64,000 nucleotides of DNA from FEN-1250 sp038237245 (lineage in GTDB: Bacteria; Gemmatimonadota; Gemmatimonadetes; Gemmatimonadales; Gemmatimonadaceae): the NCBI GenBank assembly GCA_038237245.1, contig JBBRYY010000005.1, positions 5,789-69,788 of the forward strand. Direction: 5' to 3'. The notes under the pieces were generated by a model. That model was not told the origin of the DNA, did no database searches, and saw only the letters and a program-made list of their open reading frames with translations. Position numbers and translations under genes: made by a program. Shown piece by piece: positions 49,165 to 57,922 of the stretch (position 1 is its first letter; each line of letters opens with the position of its first letter).

Positions 49165-51749
49165 GTCGTGAAACGCCGCTGATGGAGCACTGGCGCGAGA
49201 TGAAGTCGCGCAATCCCGGCGCGATCCTGCTCTACCGGCTCGGCGAGTTCTACGAGACGTTCTACGAGGACGCCGAGATCGCCTCGCGGGTGCTCGGCCT
49301 CACGCTCACGTCACGCAACAACGGCGGTGCCGCCGACGTGCCCCTCGCCGGCGTACCGGCAAAGGCGATGAGCGGCTATCTGCGCCAACTCGTCTCGCAG
49401 GGCTATCGCGTCGCGATCTGCGAGCAGATGGAGGATGCGAAGAACGCGAAGGGCGTCGTCCGTCGCGAGGTCGTCGAGACGGTCACGCCGGGCGCCTCGT
49501 TCGCGGATGACCTGCTCGATCACGCGCGCAACAATTTTCTCTGCGCGCTGCTCTTCTCCGGCGCGCACGCCGGAATCGCGGCCGCGGATCTCTCCACGGG
49601 CGAGCTGCGCCTCATCGTCTGCGGCACCGCAGACCTCGAGCCGTTCCTCGCACGCCTGGCGCCGAGCGAGATGGTGCTGATCCGCGGTGAGAGCGCACCG
49701 TCGCCGCGCGGGCCCACCGGCGAGGGGCCGCTCGTCACGGAGCGCGAGCGCTGGGAATTCGATCCCGCGCTCGCAACGGATGCGCTCCGCCAGCAGTTCG
49801 GAGTCGCATCGCTCGAGGCCTTTGGCATCAGCGCGGCCGATGCGCCGGCGGTCGGCGCCGCGGGCGCGCTCCTTCGCTATCTGCACGAGCTCCAGCCGCA
49901 GGGCATTCCGCATCTCGCGCGCCCCGTCGTCGAGCGCGCGGGGAGTGCGATGCCGCTCGATGAGATGACGCGCCGCAATCTCGAGCTCGTCGAGTCGCTC
50001 CGTGGCGGCGACCGTAGCGGCACGCTCATCGACGTGCTCGACCGCACCGCGACGCCGATGGGCGCGCGCCTCCTGCGCTCGTGGATTCTCACTCCGCTCA
50101 CCGAGCGCGCGCCCATCGACGCGCGCCTCGATGCCGTCGGTGCGCTCCTCGACGACGCGCTCGCGCGAGAGACGTTGCGCACCGCCCTGGATGGCGTGCG
50201 CGATGTCGAGCGTCTCGCCAGCAAGGCCGCTGCCGGCCGCGCCACCCCACGCGAGCTCGGCGCCCTCGGTGCATCGCTCGCGCGATTGCCGGCGGTGGCA
50301 TCGGCGGCACGGCGGGTGGGCCGTGCGGGCGTCGTCACCGAGCTGCTGGCGAAGTGGGATGACTGCGCGGAGCTCGGGGAGGAGCTCGCGCGCGGGCTCG
50401 TCGATCGCCCGCCGGTGACCATCGGCGAGGAGGAGGCGATCCGCGCCGGCTACGATGCGGAGCTCGACGAGATGCGCACGCTGCAGCGCGGCGGCCGCGA
50501 TGCGATCGCGCGCATCCAGACCGCGGAGCGCGCACGCACGGGGATCGCGTCGCTCAAGGTCGGCTTCAACAAGGTGTTCGGCTACTTCATCGAGATCACG
50601 AACGCGAACAGGGAGCACGTGCCGGCGGACTACCAGCGCCGGCAGACACTCGCGGGCGCCGAGCGGTACGTGACGCCCGAGCTGAAGGAGTACGAGGAGA
50701 AGGTGCTCACGGCGGGCGAGCGCATCGAGGTGCGCGAGCGCGCGCTCTTCGAGATGCTGCGTACTCGCGCGGGTGCTGCGATCGGGCGGCTCCAATGCGC
50801 CGCGTCGATTCTCGCCCAGCTCGACGTCCTCGCCGCGCTGGCCGAGGTTGCGGCGCGCGAGGGGTACGCGCGCCCCGAAATGCGCGACGACTTTGCGTTG
50901 CACATCGTGGGCGGCCGCCACCCCGTGGTCGAGCGAATGATGCCGCGCGACAAGTTCATCCCCAACGATGTCTCGCTCACCGACGACGCGCGGATGATCA
51001 TCCTCACGGGCCCGAACATGGCCGGCAAGTCGACGATCCTGCGGCAGATCGGGCTCATCGTGCTCATGGCGCAGATCGGGAGCTTCGTCCCGGCGTCGCG
51101 CGCGCGCATCGGCATCGTCGACCGCGTCTTCACCCGCGTCGGCGCAAGCGACAATCTCGTACGCGGGCAGTCGACGTTCATGGTCGAGATGTCGGAGACG
51201 AGCGCGATCCTGCACACGGCCACCAAGCGCAGCCTGGTGCTGCTCGACGAGATCGGACGCGGCACGTCGACGTACGATGGCGTGTCGATCGCGTGGGCGG
51301 TGAGCGAGCACCTGCACGACGCGATCGGCTGCAAGACGGTGTTCGCGACGCACTATCACGAGCTGACGCAGCTGGCCGAGGAGCGCGAGGCCGTGCGCAA
51401 CTACACGGTGGCGGTGCGCGAGGTGGGAGACGAAGTGCTCTTCCTGCACACGCTCATCCCAGGAGGCGCCGATCGCTCGTACGGCATCGAGGTGGGACGA
51501 CTTGCCGGCTTGCCGACAACAGTCGTAAGTCGCGCGCGCGTGATGCTGAAGCTGCTCGAGGCCGAGCACCACGTGGTGCAGCCCGGCGCGATGCTGCGCA
51601 ATGCCGCGCCCGCAACCGAGCAGCTCGCGCTATTCGCGAGCCTTCCGAATCCGGTGGTGGAAAAGCTGCGTGGAGTGGATCTGAACAACCTCACCCCGCT
51701 GCAGGCGCTGCAGCTGCTCTCCGAGCTGCAGCGCGAAGCCAACGGCTGA
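49161..51749 (+). CDS. mutS: DNA mismatch repair protein MutS
   Basis: 862 residues from GTG 49161 (GTGA overlap). The mismatch-binding loop is LYRLGEFYETFYEDA, with the stacking Phe in FYE; Walker A is GPNMAGKS at 617-624, followed by STFMVEMSETSAILHTA, LVLLDEIGRGTSTYDG and TVFATHYHEL. It recognises mismatches and small loops after replication. Encoded directly after holA and the SPOR gene, an arrangement that may share a promoter. The start fits VSRETPLMEHWREMKSRNPG, typical of MutS. Confidence 0.98.
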   Translation: MSRETPLMEHWREMKSRNPGAILLYRLGEFYETFYEDAEIASRVLGLTLTSRNNGGAADVPLAGVPAKAMSGYLRQLVSQGYRVAICEQMEDAKNAKGVVRREVVETVTPGASFADDLLDHARNNFLCALLFSGAHAGIAAADLSTGELRLIVCGTADLEPFLARLAPSEMVLIRGESAPSPRGPTGEGPLVTERERWEFDPALATDALRQQFGVASLEAFGISAADAPAVGAAGALLRYLHELQPQGIPHLARPVVERAGSAMPLDEMTRRNLELVESLRGGDRSGTLIDVLDRTATPMGARLLRSWILTPLTERAPIDARLDAVGALLDDALARETLRTALDGVRDVERLASKAAAGRATPRELGALGASLARLPAVASAARRVGRAGVVTELLAKWDDCAELGEELARGLVDRPPVTIGEEEAIRAGYDAELDEMRTLQRGGRDAIARIQTAERARTGIASLKVGFNKVFGYFIEITNANREHVPADYQRRQTLAGAERYVTPELKEYEEKVLTAGERIEVRERALFEMLRTRAGAAIGRLQCAASILAQLDVLAALAEVAAREGYARPEMRDDFALHIVGGRHPVVERMMPRDKFIPNDVSLTDDARMIILTGPNMAGKSTILRQIGLIVLMAQIGSFVPASRARIGIVDRVFTRVGASDNLVRGQSTFMVEMSETSAILHTATKRSLVLLDEIGRGTSTYDGVSIAWAVSEHLHDAIGCKTVFATHYHELTQLAEEREAVRNYTVAVREVGDEVLFLHTLIPGGADRSYGIEVGRLAGLPTTVVSRARVMLKLLEAEHHVVQPGAMLRNAAPATEQLALFASLPNPVVEKLRGVDLNNLTPLQALQLLSELQREANG

Positions 51750-51758
51750 GCCGCCGGC

Positions 51759-52727
51759 TCACTCCATCGCGAACTCGCGCGAGAACGCGACGACGAACGA
51801 GAAGGTCTTCGCCTTGCTGCGCGTCTCCATCGCGTCGCTGATGCGCTCGAGGCGCTTGGGGATGCCGAGAATCTTCTCCTGCGCCTGCCGCCCCGTCGCA
51901 TCGAGCCCCTCGAGCGCATCGATCGCCCAGTGCTTGATCTGCTCCTCGACGATCTTGAGATAATCTCTCGGGCCATAAATACCGGCGCGCCAGATCACAT
52001 CCGCCATCTCGCGGAAGTTCGGCATGCTCACTCCCGGCATGTCGATCGACGGCATGATCGCCGCGGCCGAGACGAGCGCGCGGTTCGGGTCGCGCTCGAG
52101 CACGGCCTCGAAGACCTTGCGGTAGAACACGTAGTGCCGCGCTTCTTCCTTCGCGACGTTCGAGAGCACGACGCCGATCTGCGGCTCGAACTCGCCGGCC
52201 AGCTTCCCGGTGTTCGAGTGACTCACCTGCGTCGCGCGCTCCTGCAGCGTCGTGTAGACGAAGACGCGATACGGGTCCTTGTCCCACGCCGGCTCGAAGC
52301 CAGCCTTCAGATACTCGAACTGCATGCGCTCGAGCTCCGGATTGTTCAACAGCTGACTGTCGCGCGTGTAGTCGTGCAGCACCGCGCCGTGCCGGTCCTC
52401 CTCGGCCGTCCAGAGATTGGTCCACTTGTGCCAGAAGCTCGTGCTGCCGAGGTAGACGGCGAGCAGGCGGTGGAAGTGCGGCAGCCCTTCCTCGGTGAGG
52501 AGGTTGAGTGCGAGCGCGACGCGAATCGGCGTGCTGATGCCGCGGGTGCGCTCGCGCAGCTGCGCGATGTGGTGATCGGGATCGGTGTCGGGCGCGGGCG
52601 CGAGCAGCTCGCTCGGGAACCAGAGGATGCGCTTGGCTTCGTGCACTACCATGAGCTCGGCGACGAGCTCTTCGAGATCGGCGAGGACTTCGACCTTCGC
52701 CAGCATCTCCATTTCCGGTACAGTCAT
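51759..52727 (-). CDS. Acyl-ACP desaturase (ferritin-like diiron)
   Basis: 322 residues, soluble fatty acid desaturase family. The two iron-ligand motifs are present: WTAEEDRHGAVL (EExxH) and VAKEEARHYVFYRK (EExxH). It introduces a cis double bond into acyl-ACP. The length and helical content match actinobacterial/plant-type soluble desaturases rather than membrane-bound enzymes. It stands alone on the minus strand, convergent with mutS (9 nt). Confidence 0.9.
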   Translation of the reverse strand: MTVPEMEMLAKVEVLADLEELVAELMVVHEAKRILWFPSELLAPAPDTDPDHHIAQLRERTRGISTPIRVALALNLLTEEGLPHFHRLLAVYLGSTSFWHKWTNLWTAEEDRHGAVLHDYTRDSQLLNNPELERMQFEYLKAGFEPAWDKDPYRVFVYTTLQERATQVSHSNTGKLAGEFEPQIGVVLSNVAKEEARHYVFYRKVFEAVLERDPNRALVSAAAIMPSIDMPGVSMPNFREMADVIWRAGIYGPRDYLKIVEEQIKHWAIDALEGLDATGRQAQEKILGIPKRLERISDAMETRSKAKTFSFVVAFSREFAME

Positions 52728-53013
52728 GAGACAGCCGTGGAATGAGCATCGAGGTGTGCGCGCGCTCGCGCTGCGATCTCCACCCTCGGATTTTGCGAAC
52801 GAGCGTGTACGTCCGTGTGCAAATGTATCCGAAAAGACGAGTCAGGCAGTCGGGAAAAGCCTTAACGGGCCGTAGGGGCCACTCCCACCGTACAACATGG
52901 CAGCGTACAATTTCATATTATCCTGCGTCGCAGGGCGGGCACAACAGGCGCGGGGCCGCGCGCGTACGCGGCGAGCACGCCGAGCGTCGCGATGCCGGCC
53001 ACCACGCCCTTCA
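52728..53013. other. Gene-free stretch between the desaturase and CBS genes
   Basis: 286 nt. An overlapping frame from 52742 to 53017 has no family features. The AT-richer part 52790-52930 may carry the desaturase promoter on the minus strand. Nothing further could be identified. Confidence 0.3.
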
Positions 53014-54411
53014 CTAGCGCGCCATCATGTACGCGAGCACATCGCTGCGCGTGACGATCCCGCCCAGCGCGCCGTTCGTGCGCACGAGCAGCGCCGGATT
53101 CGACTTCGACAGCAGCTTCACCACGCTCTCCACCGTCTGCGCGCCGTCGATGATCGGAAACGGCGCCTCCAGCACCTCGCTCACCGCGACGTCGAGCAAC
53201 TTCACATTCTCGAGCGCCTTCGCCGACAGCGCGCTCTCCGACACGGAGCCCACGCAGCTCTCGCCATCCATCACCGGCAGCTGCGACACATCGTGCAGCG
53301 ACATGAGGCCGAGTGCCTGGCGCACGCTTGCGGACGGCGCGACGCCAACGACGTGCGGTGTTCCATCCTGCTTCCCCTGCATCAGCTGCCCGATCGGCAT
53401 CCGGTCGGAGTCGAGCAGCTGATTCTCGCGCATCCACTCGTCGCTATAGAGCTTCGAGAGATACCGCTCCCCAGTGTCGCACAGAAACGTCACGACGTAC
53501 GCGTTCGCATCATTCACCTCGCGTGCCACCTGCATCGCGACGTGCGCGATCAGTCCGCTCGAGCCGCCTACGAACAACCCTTCCTCACGTGTGAGCCTGC
53601 GTGCCATCGCGAACGACTCGCGGTCGGTGACGGTGCGATAATCATCGATCACGGACATGTCGAGCGTTCCCGGAATCTTGTCCTGGCCGATGCCCTCGAT
53701 CTTGTACGGCGCCCCCTCGGTCTTCCGCGTTCCCTTGCTCTTCCAGTACTCGGCCAGAATCGACCCCACCGGATCACCCGCGATGATTTTGATCTTCGGG
53801 TTCTTCTCCTTCAGATATTTCCCGACGCCGCTGATCGTGCCGCCCGTGCCCGCCGCCGCGACGAAGTGCGTGAGCTTCCCCTCGCTCTGCTCCCACAGCT
53901 CTGGTCCCGTCGTCTCGTAGTGCGCCTCCGGATTCGCCGGATTGTAGAACTGGTTCGCGAGAATCGCGTTCGGCGTCTCCTTCGCGATCCGCGTGGCCAT
54001 CATCACGTAGTTGTCGGGATGATCGGGCGGCACGGCGGTGGGCGTAATGATCACCTCAGCCCCGAATGCCTTCAGCAGACGCACCTTTTCCTGCGACATC
54101 TTGTCGGGCATGGTGAAGATGCAGCGATAGCCCTTGAGCGCGGCGGCGATCGCGAGTCCGACGCCGGTATTGCCGCTCGTGCCTTCGACGATCGTCCCAC
54201 CCGGTTTGAGCTCCCCCGACTTCTCCGCGCGCTCAATGATCGGACCACCGATGCGGTCCTTCACGCTGCCGCCTGGATTGAAGAACTCGGCCTTCGCGTA
54301 CACCGGCGTGACCACGCCCTTCGTGATGCGGTTCAACTTGATGAGTGGCGTCCACCCAATGGTCTCGAGGACGTTCTCGTATGGACGGGTATTTCGCGGA
54401 GTGACGCTCAT
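53014..54411 (-). CDS. Cystathionine beta-synthase with CBS domain pair
   Basis: 465 residues. Fold-type II PLP enzyme: the PLP lysine Lys51 is in FNPGGSVKDRIGG; the phosphate loop is EGTSGNTGVGLAIA; AAGTGGTISGVGKYLKEKNP follows. The C-terminal 130 residues are a CBS (Bateman) pair. It condenses serine with homocysteine to cystathionine; O-acetylserine sulfhydrylase is the alternative, though the CBS pair favours cystathionine beta-synthase. Start overlaps the TonB-like gene's stop by 4 nt. Confidence 0.9.
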   Translation of the reverse strand: MSVTPRNTRPYENVLETIGWTPLIKLNRITKGVVTPVYAKAEFFNPGGSVKDRIGGPIIERAEKSGELKPGGTIVEGTSGNTGVGLAIAAALKGYRCIFTMPDKMSQEKVRLLKAFGAEVIITPTAVPPDHPDNYVMMATRIAKETPNAILANQFYNPANPEAHYETTGPELWEQSEGKLTHFVAAAGTGGTISGVGKYLKEKNPKIKIIAGDPVGSILAEYWKSKGTRKTEGAPYKIEGIGQDKIPGTLDMSVIDDYRTVTDRESFAMARRLTREEGLFVGGSSGLIAHVAMQVAREVNDANAYVVTFLCDTGERYLSKLYSDEWMRENQLLDSDRMPIGQLMQGKQDGTPHVVGVAPSASVRQALGLMSLHDVSQLPVMDGESCVGSVSESALSAKALENVKLLDVAVSEVLEAPFPIIDGAQTVESVVKLLSKSNPALLVRTNGALGGIVTRSDVLAYMMAR

Positions 54412-54863
54412 GGCGCGGATTTGGGGCGAGGTGGCTGGAGGATGGTGTCGCCGGCGAGCGGCTTCCCCTTCGGATGACGGAAGAACACCGGAAGCTTGAG
54501 CGACACACCCACGGGATGGCCCTTGGTCGTGGCAGGCTCGAAGCGCAGCTCGCGCGATCCCGCGACCGCCGATGAGTCGAGCCCCGCGTAGCCAGACGAC
54601 TCCAGCACACTCGTTGACTCAGGCCATACGATGCCGGTGCTGTCGATGTGGATGTGCAGCGTCACGTTCCCCTGCACCTTCTTCGCGTAGAGCGCCGGCG
54701 GATAGCGAAAGGGGAGGTCGCGATTGAGCATCACGGGCATGACGTCCGGCTTCGCGCCGTCGGTCTGCACGGCCTCGATGGCTTTTCGTGCCTGCTCCCG
54801 GTCGAGGCACGCTGAGGCTGCCAGCAACATGGCGCACGAAAGCAGCTTGAGGGACGAATGCAT
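54408..54863 (-). CDS. Lipoprotein with TonB-type C-terminal domain
   Basis: 151 residues. Signal peptide with lipobox ASAC (Cys19). The rest resembles the TonB C-terminal fold: YPPALYAKKVQGNVTLHIHI, then SSGYAGLDSSAVAGSRELRF and FEPATTKGHPVGVSLKLPVF. It lacks a TonB membrane anchor and periplasmic Pro-rich spacer, so it is a TonB-like lipoprotein rather than the energy transducer itself. Overlaps the CBS start by 4 nt. Role unknown. Confidence 0.78.
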   Translation of the reverse strand: MHSSLKLLSCAMLLAASACLDREQARKAIEAVQTDGAKPDVMPVMLNRDLPFRYPPALYAKKVQGNVTLHIHIDSTGIVWPESTSVLESSGYAGLDSSAVAGSRELRFEPATTKGHPVGVSLKLPVFFRHPKGKPLAGDTILQPPRPKSAP

Positions 54864-54937
54864 GACAAGGAATGTACTCGGCGAGAACGTCTGCGCGGGA
54901 GGCTACACCCGTCAGCCGCTTTCACTACATTGTGCAC

Positions 54938-55969
54938 ATGAATGTCACCGTCCTGCTCGGGGGAACCTCGTCGGAACGCGACGTCTCGCTGGCATCGGGG
55001 CTGCGAATCGCGCACGCGCTGCGCCAGTCCGGCCATGCGGTGACCTGCGTCGACCCCGCGCTCGGCGAGCTGCCGCGGAGCGAGGAGGATTCACTTCGGA
55101 CGGCCGGCGTCGTCAAGCGCGAGCCTCCGACGCGCAAGGCGCTCCAGGCGATGGCGCAGAGGTCGCTCGTCACCACGCTCGGCGCGATGCCCGCGGTGCG
55201 GAATGCCGACGTCGTCTTCATCGCGCTGCACGGCGGCGACGGCGAGGATGGCACGGTTCAGGCGATCCTGGATCTCGCGCGCGTGCCGTACACCGGAAGT
55301 GGCCATCTCGCGAGCGCGCTCGCGATGGACAAGGATCTCTCGAAGCGGCTCTTTCGAGCCGCAGGGGTTCCGACGGCGGACTGGATCATGACCGGGCCGG
55401 CGGCGTCGTTGAGCGCGGGCGAGGTCGAGAAGGCGCTCGGATTCCCGGTGGTGGTCAAGCCGTCGAAGGAAGGGTCGACGGTCGGACTCTCGGTGGTGAA
55501 GGAGGCTGGTCAGCTGGCCGGCGCGATCGCCGAGGCAGCGCTCTATGATGACGAGGTGATGGTCGAGCGGTTCGTGGCGGGGCGGGAGCTCACCGTGGGC
55601 GTCCTGGGCGACCATGCGATGCCCGTAGGGGAGATCATCCCGAAGCACGAGATCTACGACTACGAGTGCAAATACACGCCGGGAATGGCGGTGGAGGAGT
55701 TTCCGGCGAAGCTCACGCCGGCGCTCTCGGCCGAGACGCAGCGGCTCGCCGTGCTCGCCTACCGGGCGCTCAAGCTTGACGGCTGCGCACGAATAGACTT
55801 CCGTATGACCGCGGGAGGGGAGCTCTTCTGCCTCGAGGCGAACACCCTTCCCGGAATGACCGCGACCAGCCTGATTCCACAGGCGGCGGCGGCCGAGGGG
55901 ATAGACTTCAGCACGTTCTGCGATCGCATCGTGGCGCTCGCGAAGAAGACACGAGGTGAGGGACAGTAA
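54938..55969 (+). CDS. ddl: D-alanine--D-alanine ligase
   Basis: 343 residues from ATG 54938. Makes the D-Ala-D-Ala dipeptide of peptidoglycan. VLLGGTSSERDVSLASG, FIALHGGDGEDGTVQAIL, YTGSGHLASALAMDKDLSK, the ATP-grasp loop VVKPSKEGSTVGLSVV and CLEANTLPGMTATSLIPQAA are all typical. GTG 54932 is a possible start two codons earlier. The stop shares one base with the next gene (TAATG). Confidence 0.97.
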   Translation: MNVTVLLGGTSSERDVSLASGLRIAHALRQSGHAVTCVDPALGELPRSEEDSLRTAGVVKREPPTRKALQAMAQRSLVTTLGAMPAVRNADVVFIALHGGDGEDGTVQAILDLARVPYTGSGHLASALAMDKDLSKRLFRAAGVPTADWIMTGPAASLSAGEVEKALGFPVVVKPSKEGSTVGLSVVKEAGQLAGAIAEAALYDDEVMVERFVAGRELTVGVLGDHAMPVGEIIPKHEIYDYECKYTPGMAVEEFPAKLTPALSAETQRLAVLAYRALKLDGCARIDFRMTAGGELFCLEANTLPGMTATSLIPQAAAAEGIDFSTFCDRIVALAKKTRGEGQ

Positions 55970-56628
55970 TGGCGCGTTCAACTCTTCCGACTGCACCCAT
56001 CGCGGGGCTCTCTCCGGGCGTTCAAGCGCAGGGGATCTGGTCCGGGCGGCGACAGCTGTTCGTTCGATTCGCGGGCGAGGCCGAAACCGCCGTGCTCTAC
56101 TCGAGCGAGATGCTGGCGAAGCAGCTCGAGCGCGCGACGGCGCAGGCGCTCGTGCACTCGATTCTGCTGAGTGGGCGCGATCCGCTCTCGTGTGCCCCGT
56201 TCATCGCAGCGGTGTTTGGAAACTGGAGCGCGCCGCTTCCCGTCATTCTGGAGTGCGACGGGCAGCGGCCGGACGCGCTGGAGGATGTCGTGCGCGTGGT
56301 AGCGATGGTGCACGTACTGTGGGAGTTCCCGGACGCGCCGTCGGGGGCGGAACGAACCGTTGCATCGCTTGCGGCCGTTGCCTCGGCGGGGACCGCGCAT
56401 GCGCTCACGCTCGCTCCGCGCGATGGCACGAGTGACGGGCAGATATTGCGACTCGTCGAGCAGGCACACGCCGCCGCGCCGGGGACCAAGATCGTGATCC
56501 ATCCTGCGCCTGCGGGGGAGAAGTCGCCGCTCGACCGGCGGTACGCAACGCTGCTCGAGCAGGCGACGACGATTCACCGCGACGTGGTGCTCGCGTTTCG
56601 AATTCCGGGTCCCGTCGGAACCCGGTAG
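55969..56628 (+). CDS. Protein of unknown function, coupled to ddl
   Basis: 219 residues starting MARSTLPTAPIAGLSPGVQA. I recognise no family. Sequence alternates strands and helices (RRQLFVRFAGEAETAVLYSS, LPVILECDGQRPDALEDVVR, TKIVIHPAPAGEKSPLDRRY) and could be a Rossmann-like domain. No signal peptide or membrane segment. One-base overlap with ddl (TAATG) implies coupled translation, so a link to the envelope is possible. A rhomboid gene starts 34 nt downstream. Confidence 0.65.
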   Translation: MARSTLPTAPIAGLSPGVQAQGIWSGRRQLFVRFAGEAETAVLYSSEMLAKQLERATAQALVHSILLSGRDPLSCAPFIAAVFGNWSAPLPVILECDGQRPDALEDVVRVVAMVHVLWEFPDAPSGAERTVASLAAVASAGTAHALTLAPRDGTSDGQILRLVEQAHAAAPGTKIVIHPAPAGEKSPLDRRYATLLEQATTIHRDVVLAFRIPGPVGTR

Positions 56629-56662
56629 GAACCCGGTGTTTGTCATCCGTGTCTAATACTCC

Positions 56663-57583
56663 ATGAACAGCTCCGCCACCGACGAATACGACGTCCCCCG
56701 GCTGACACCGGCGGTGCAGTGGATCATCGCGATCAATGTCGCGGTGTTCTTCCTGCAGCTCACGGTCGTGCGGCCGGCGGACATGGTCGCCGCGCTCGCG
56801 TTCAAGAGCCCCGGGGATCTCACGCAGCGTCCGTGGACGATCGCGACCTACATGTTCGTGCACGCGGGCTTTCTGCATCTCGCGTTCAACATGTGGACGT
56901 TGTGGCTGTTCGGTCCGCGCCTCGAGCAGGCGTGGGGACAGCGCAGCTTCAGCTTCTATTATCTGCTCTGCGGACTCGGCGGATGGCTCGCGGATCTGCT
57001 GATCGTGCACAACGGCTCGCCGCTGCTCGGTGCATCGGCGGCGATCTTCGGTGTGATGCTGGCGTATGCGATGCGCTGGCCGGACGACGAGGTACGCGTT
57101 TTCCCGTTCGTGTTCGTCGCGATGAAGGTGCGCTGGTTCGTCGTGCTCCTCGCGGCGTGGAATCTCATCCTCGGCGTGATGGCGCTGCACGCGACGGACG
57201 GGACGGCGTACATGGCGCACCTGGGCGGATTCGCGATTGGATGGCTGTATCTGCGCGCGGCGTCGGTGCCGAGTCTCGACCGGCTGCGCCAGCGGATGTC
57301 GCAGATACCCGACGTGCCGGACGAGCCGCCGCGCGCGATCCCGCGTACGCACACGCGCTCGCGCGAGCGCACGACCGAGATCGACGAGATCGTGGCGCGC
57401 AGCAACGCGATGGCGGCGAGGCGGCACACGTCGACGATCTCGCTGCCGGGGAAGGTCGGCAAGCAGAAGAGCGAGCTGTTGAATCTCGTACTCGACAAGA
57501 TCTCGGAGCGCGGCATCGAGAGTCTGTCGCTCGATGAGCGGCGATTACTCGAGGAGATGTCGAAGCAGCTGCGCAGCGACTGA
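56663..57583 (+). CDS. Rhomboid intramembrane serine protease
   Basis: 306 residues. Six membrane segments in residues 17-196. Catalytic Ser125 is in LLGASAAIFG (GxSx), His186 in MAHLGGFAIGW, with Asn76 in HLAFNMWTLW for the oxyanion hole. The cytosolic C-terminal domain (197-306) contains a Pro/Arg-rich linker and a helical end, ISERGIESLSLDERRLLEEM, found in rhomboids of this lineage. It cleaves membrane proteins; substrate unknown. A terminator follows at 57608. Confidence 0.93.
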   Translation: MNSSATDEYDVPRLTPAVQWIIAINVAVFFLQLTVVRPADMVAALAFKSPGDLTQRPWTIATYMFVHAGFLHLAFNMWTLWLFGPRLEQAWGQRSFSFYYLLCGLGGWLADLLIVHNGSPLLGASAAIFGVMLAYAMRWPDDEVRVFPFVFVAMKVRWFVVLLAAWNLILGVMALHATDGTAYMAHLGGFAIGWLYLRAASVPSLDRLRQRMSQIPDVPDEPPRAIPRTHTRSRERTTEIDEIVARSNAMAARRHTSTISLPGKVGKQKSELLNLVLDKISERGIESLSLDERRLLEEMSKQLRSD

Positions 57584-57607
57584 TCGCTCGTGATTCGGAA
57601 TGAGAGC

Positions 57608-57638
57608 GGGGCAGCCAGTGGATGGCTGCCCCTCTTTT
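57608..57638 (+). terminator. Intrinsic terminator after the rhomboid gene
   Basis: A perfect 10-bp stem, GGGGCAGCCA (57608-57617) with TGGCTGCCCC (57623-57632), then TCTTTT. It lies 25 nt after the rhomboid stop. Confidence 0.9.
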
Positions 57639-57648
57639 GCGTGCGGAT

Positions 57649-57680
57649 AAAAAAAGCCCCCCGGGATTGACCCGGGAGGC
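57649..57680 (-). terminator. Intrinsic terminator on the minus strand
   Basis: A 10-bp stem with one mismatch (57656-57665 with 57671-57680), loop ATTGA, and on the minus strand T7 immediately after (57655-57649). It is back-to-back with the rhomboid terminator and would end the candidate minus-strand RNA. Confidence 0.8.
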
Positions 57681-57830
57681 AGAGCCGCCACGCCGTTCTC
57701 GCGGCGGCAACGGCCAACCCAGAGAGGGCTGGCACACCTTGAACGTACAATCGGGCCCAGTCGCCGTCCAGATGGACTGTGGCCCGGTCGAAGAGCCCGA
57801 TCATTTAAAGGGTTAAGCAAGATTAGAGCG
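57649..57830 (-). ncRNA. Candidate structured small RNA on the minus strand
   Basis: The minus strand of 57649-57830 has four potential hairpins (57752-57786, 57713-57733, 57684-57708, 57656-57680), and the last is followed by seven T residues, an intrinsic terminator. No convincing minus-strand ORF precedes it, and the nearest genes on either side are on the plus strand, so the terminator has no protein-coding client. This suggests an independent RNA of about 170-180 nt. It does not match 6S, tmRNA, SRP or RNase P RNA by the motifs I know. It could instead be part of the plus-strand 5' leader of the TPR operon. Confidence 0.45.
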
Positions 57831-57922
57831 TTCTAACTTGATTCTGTGAGGTGACGCACCAATCTTGTGGCCCGTCTTGTAGGGTCCGCCAGAGTGATCT
57901 TTGTCTTCACCCGGAGTCGAAC

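Noticed and set aside
57656..57735. tRNA-like T-loop (GTCAATC between CCCGG and CCGGG) on the minus strand
   Set aside because: No matching acceptor stem or anticodon arm, and the stem is directly followed by T7; it is a terminator hairpin.
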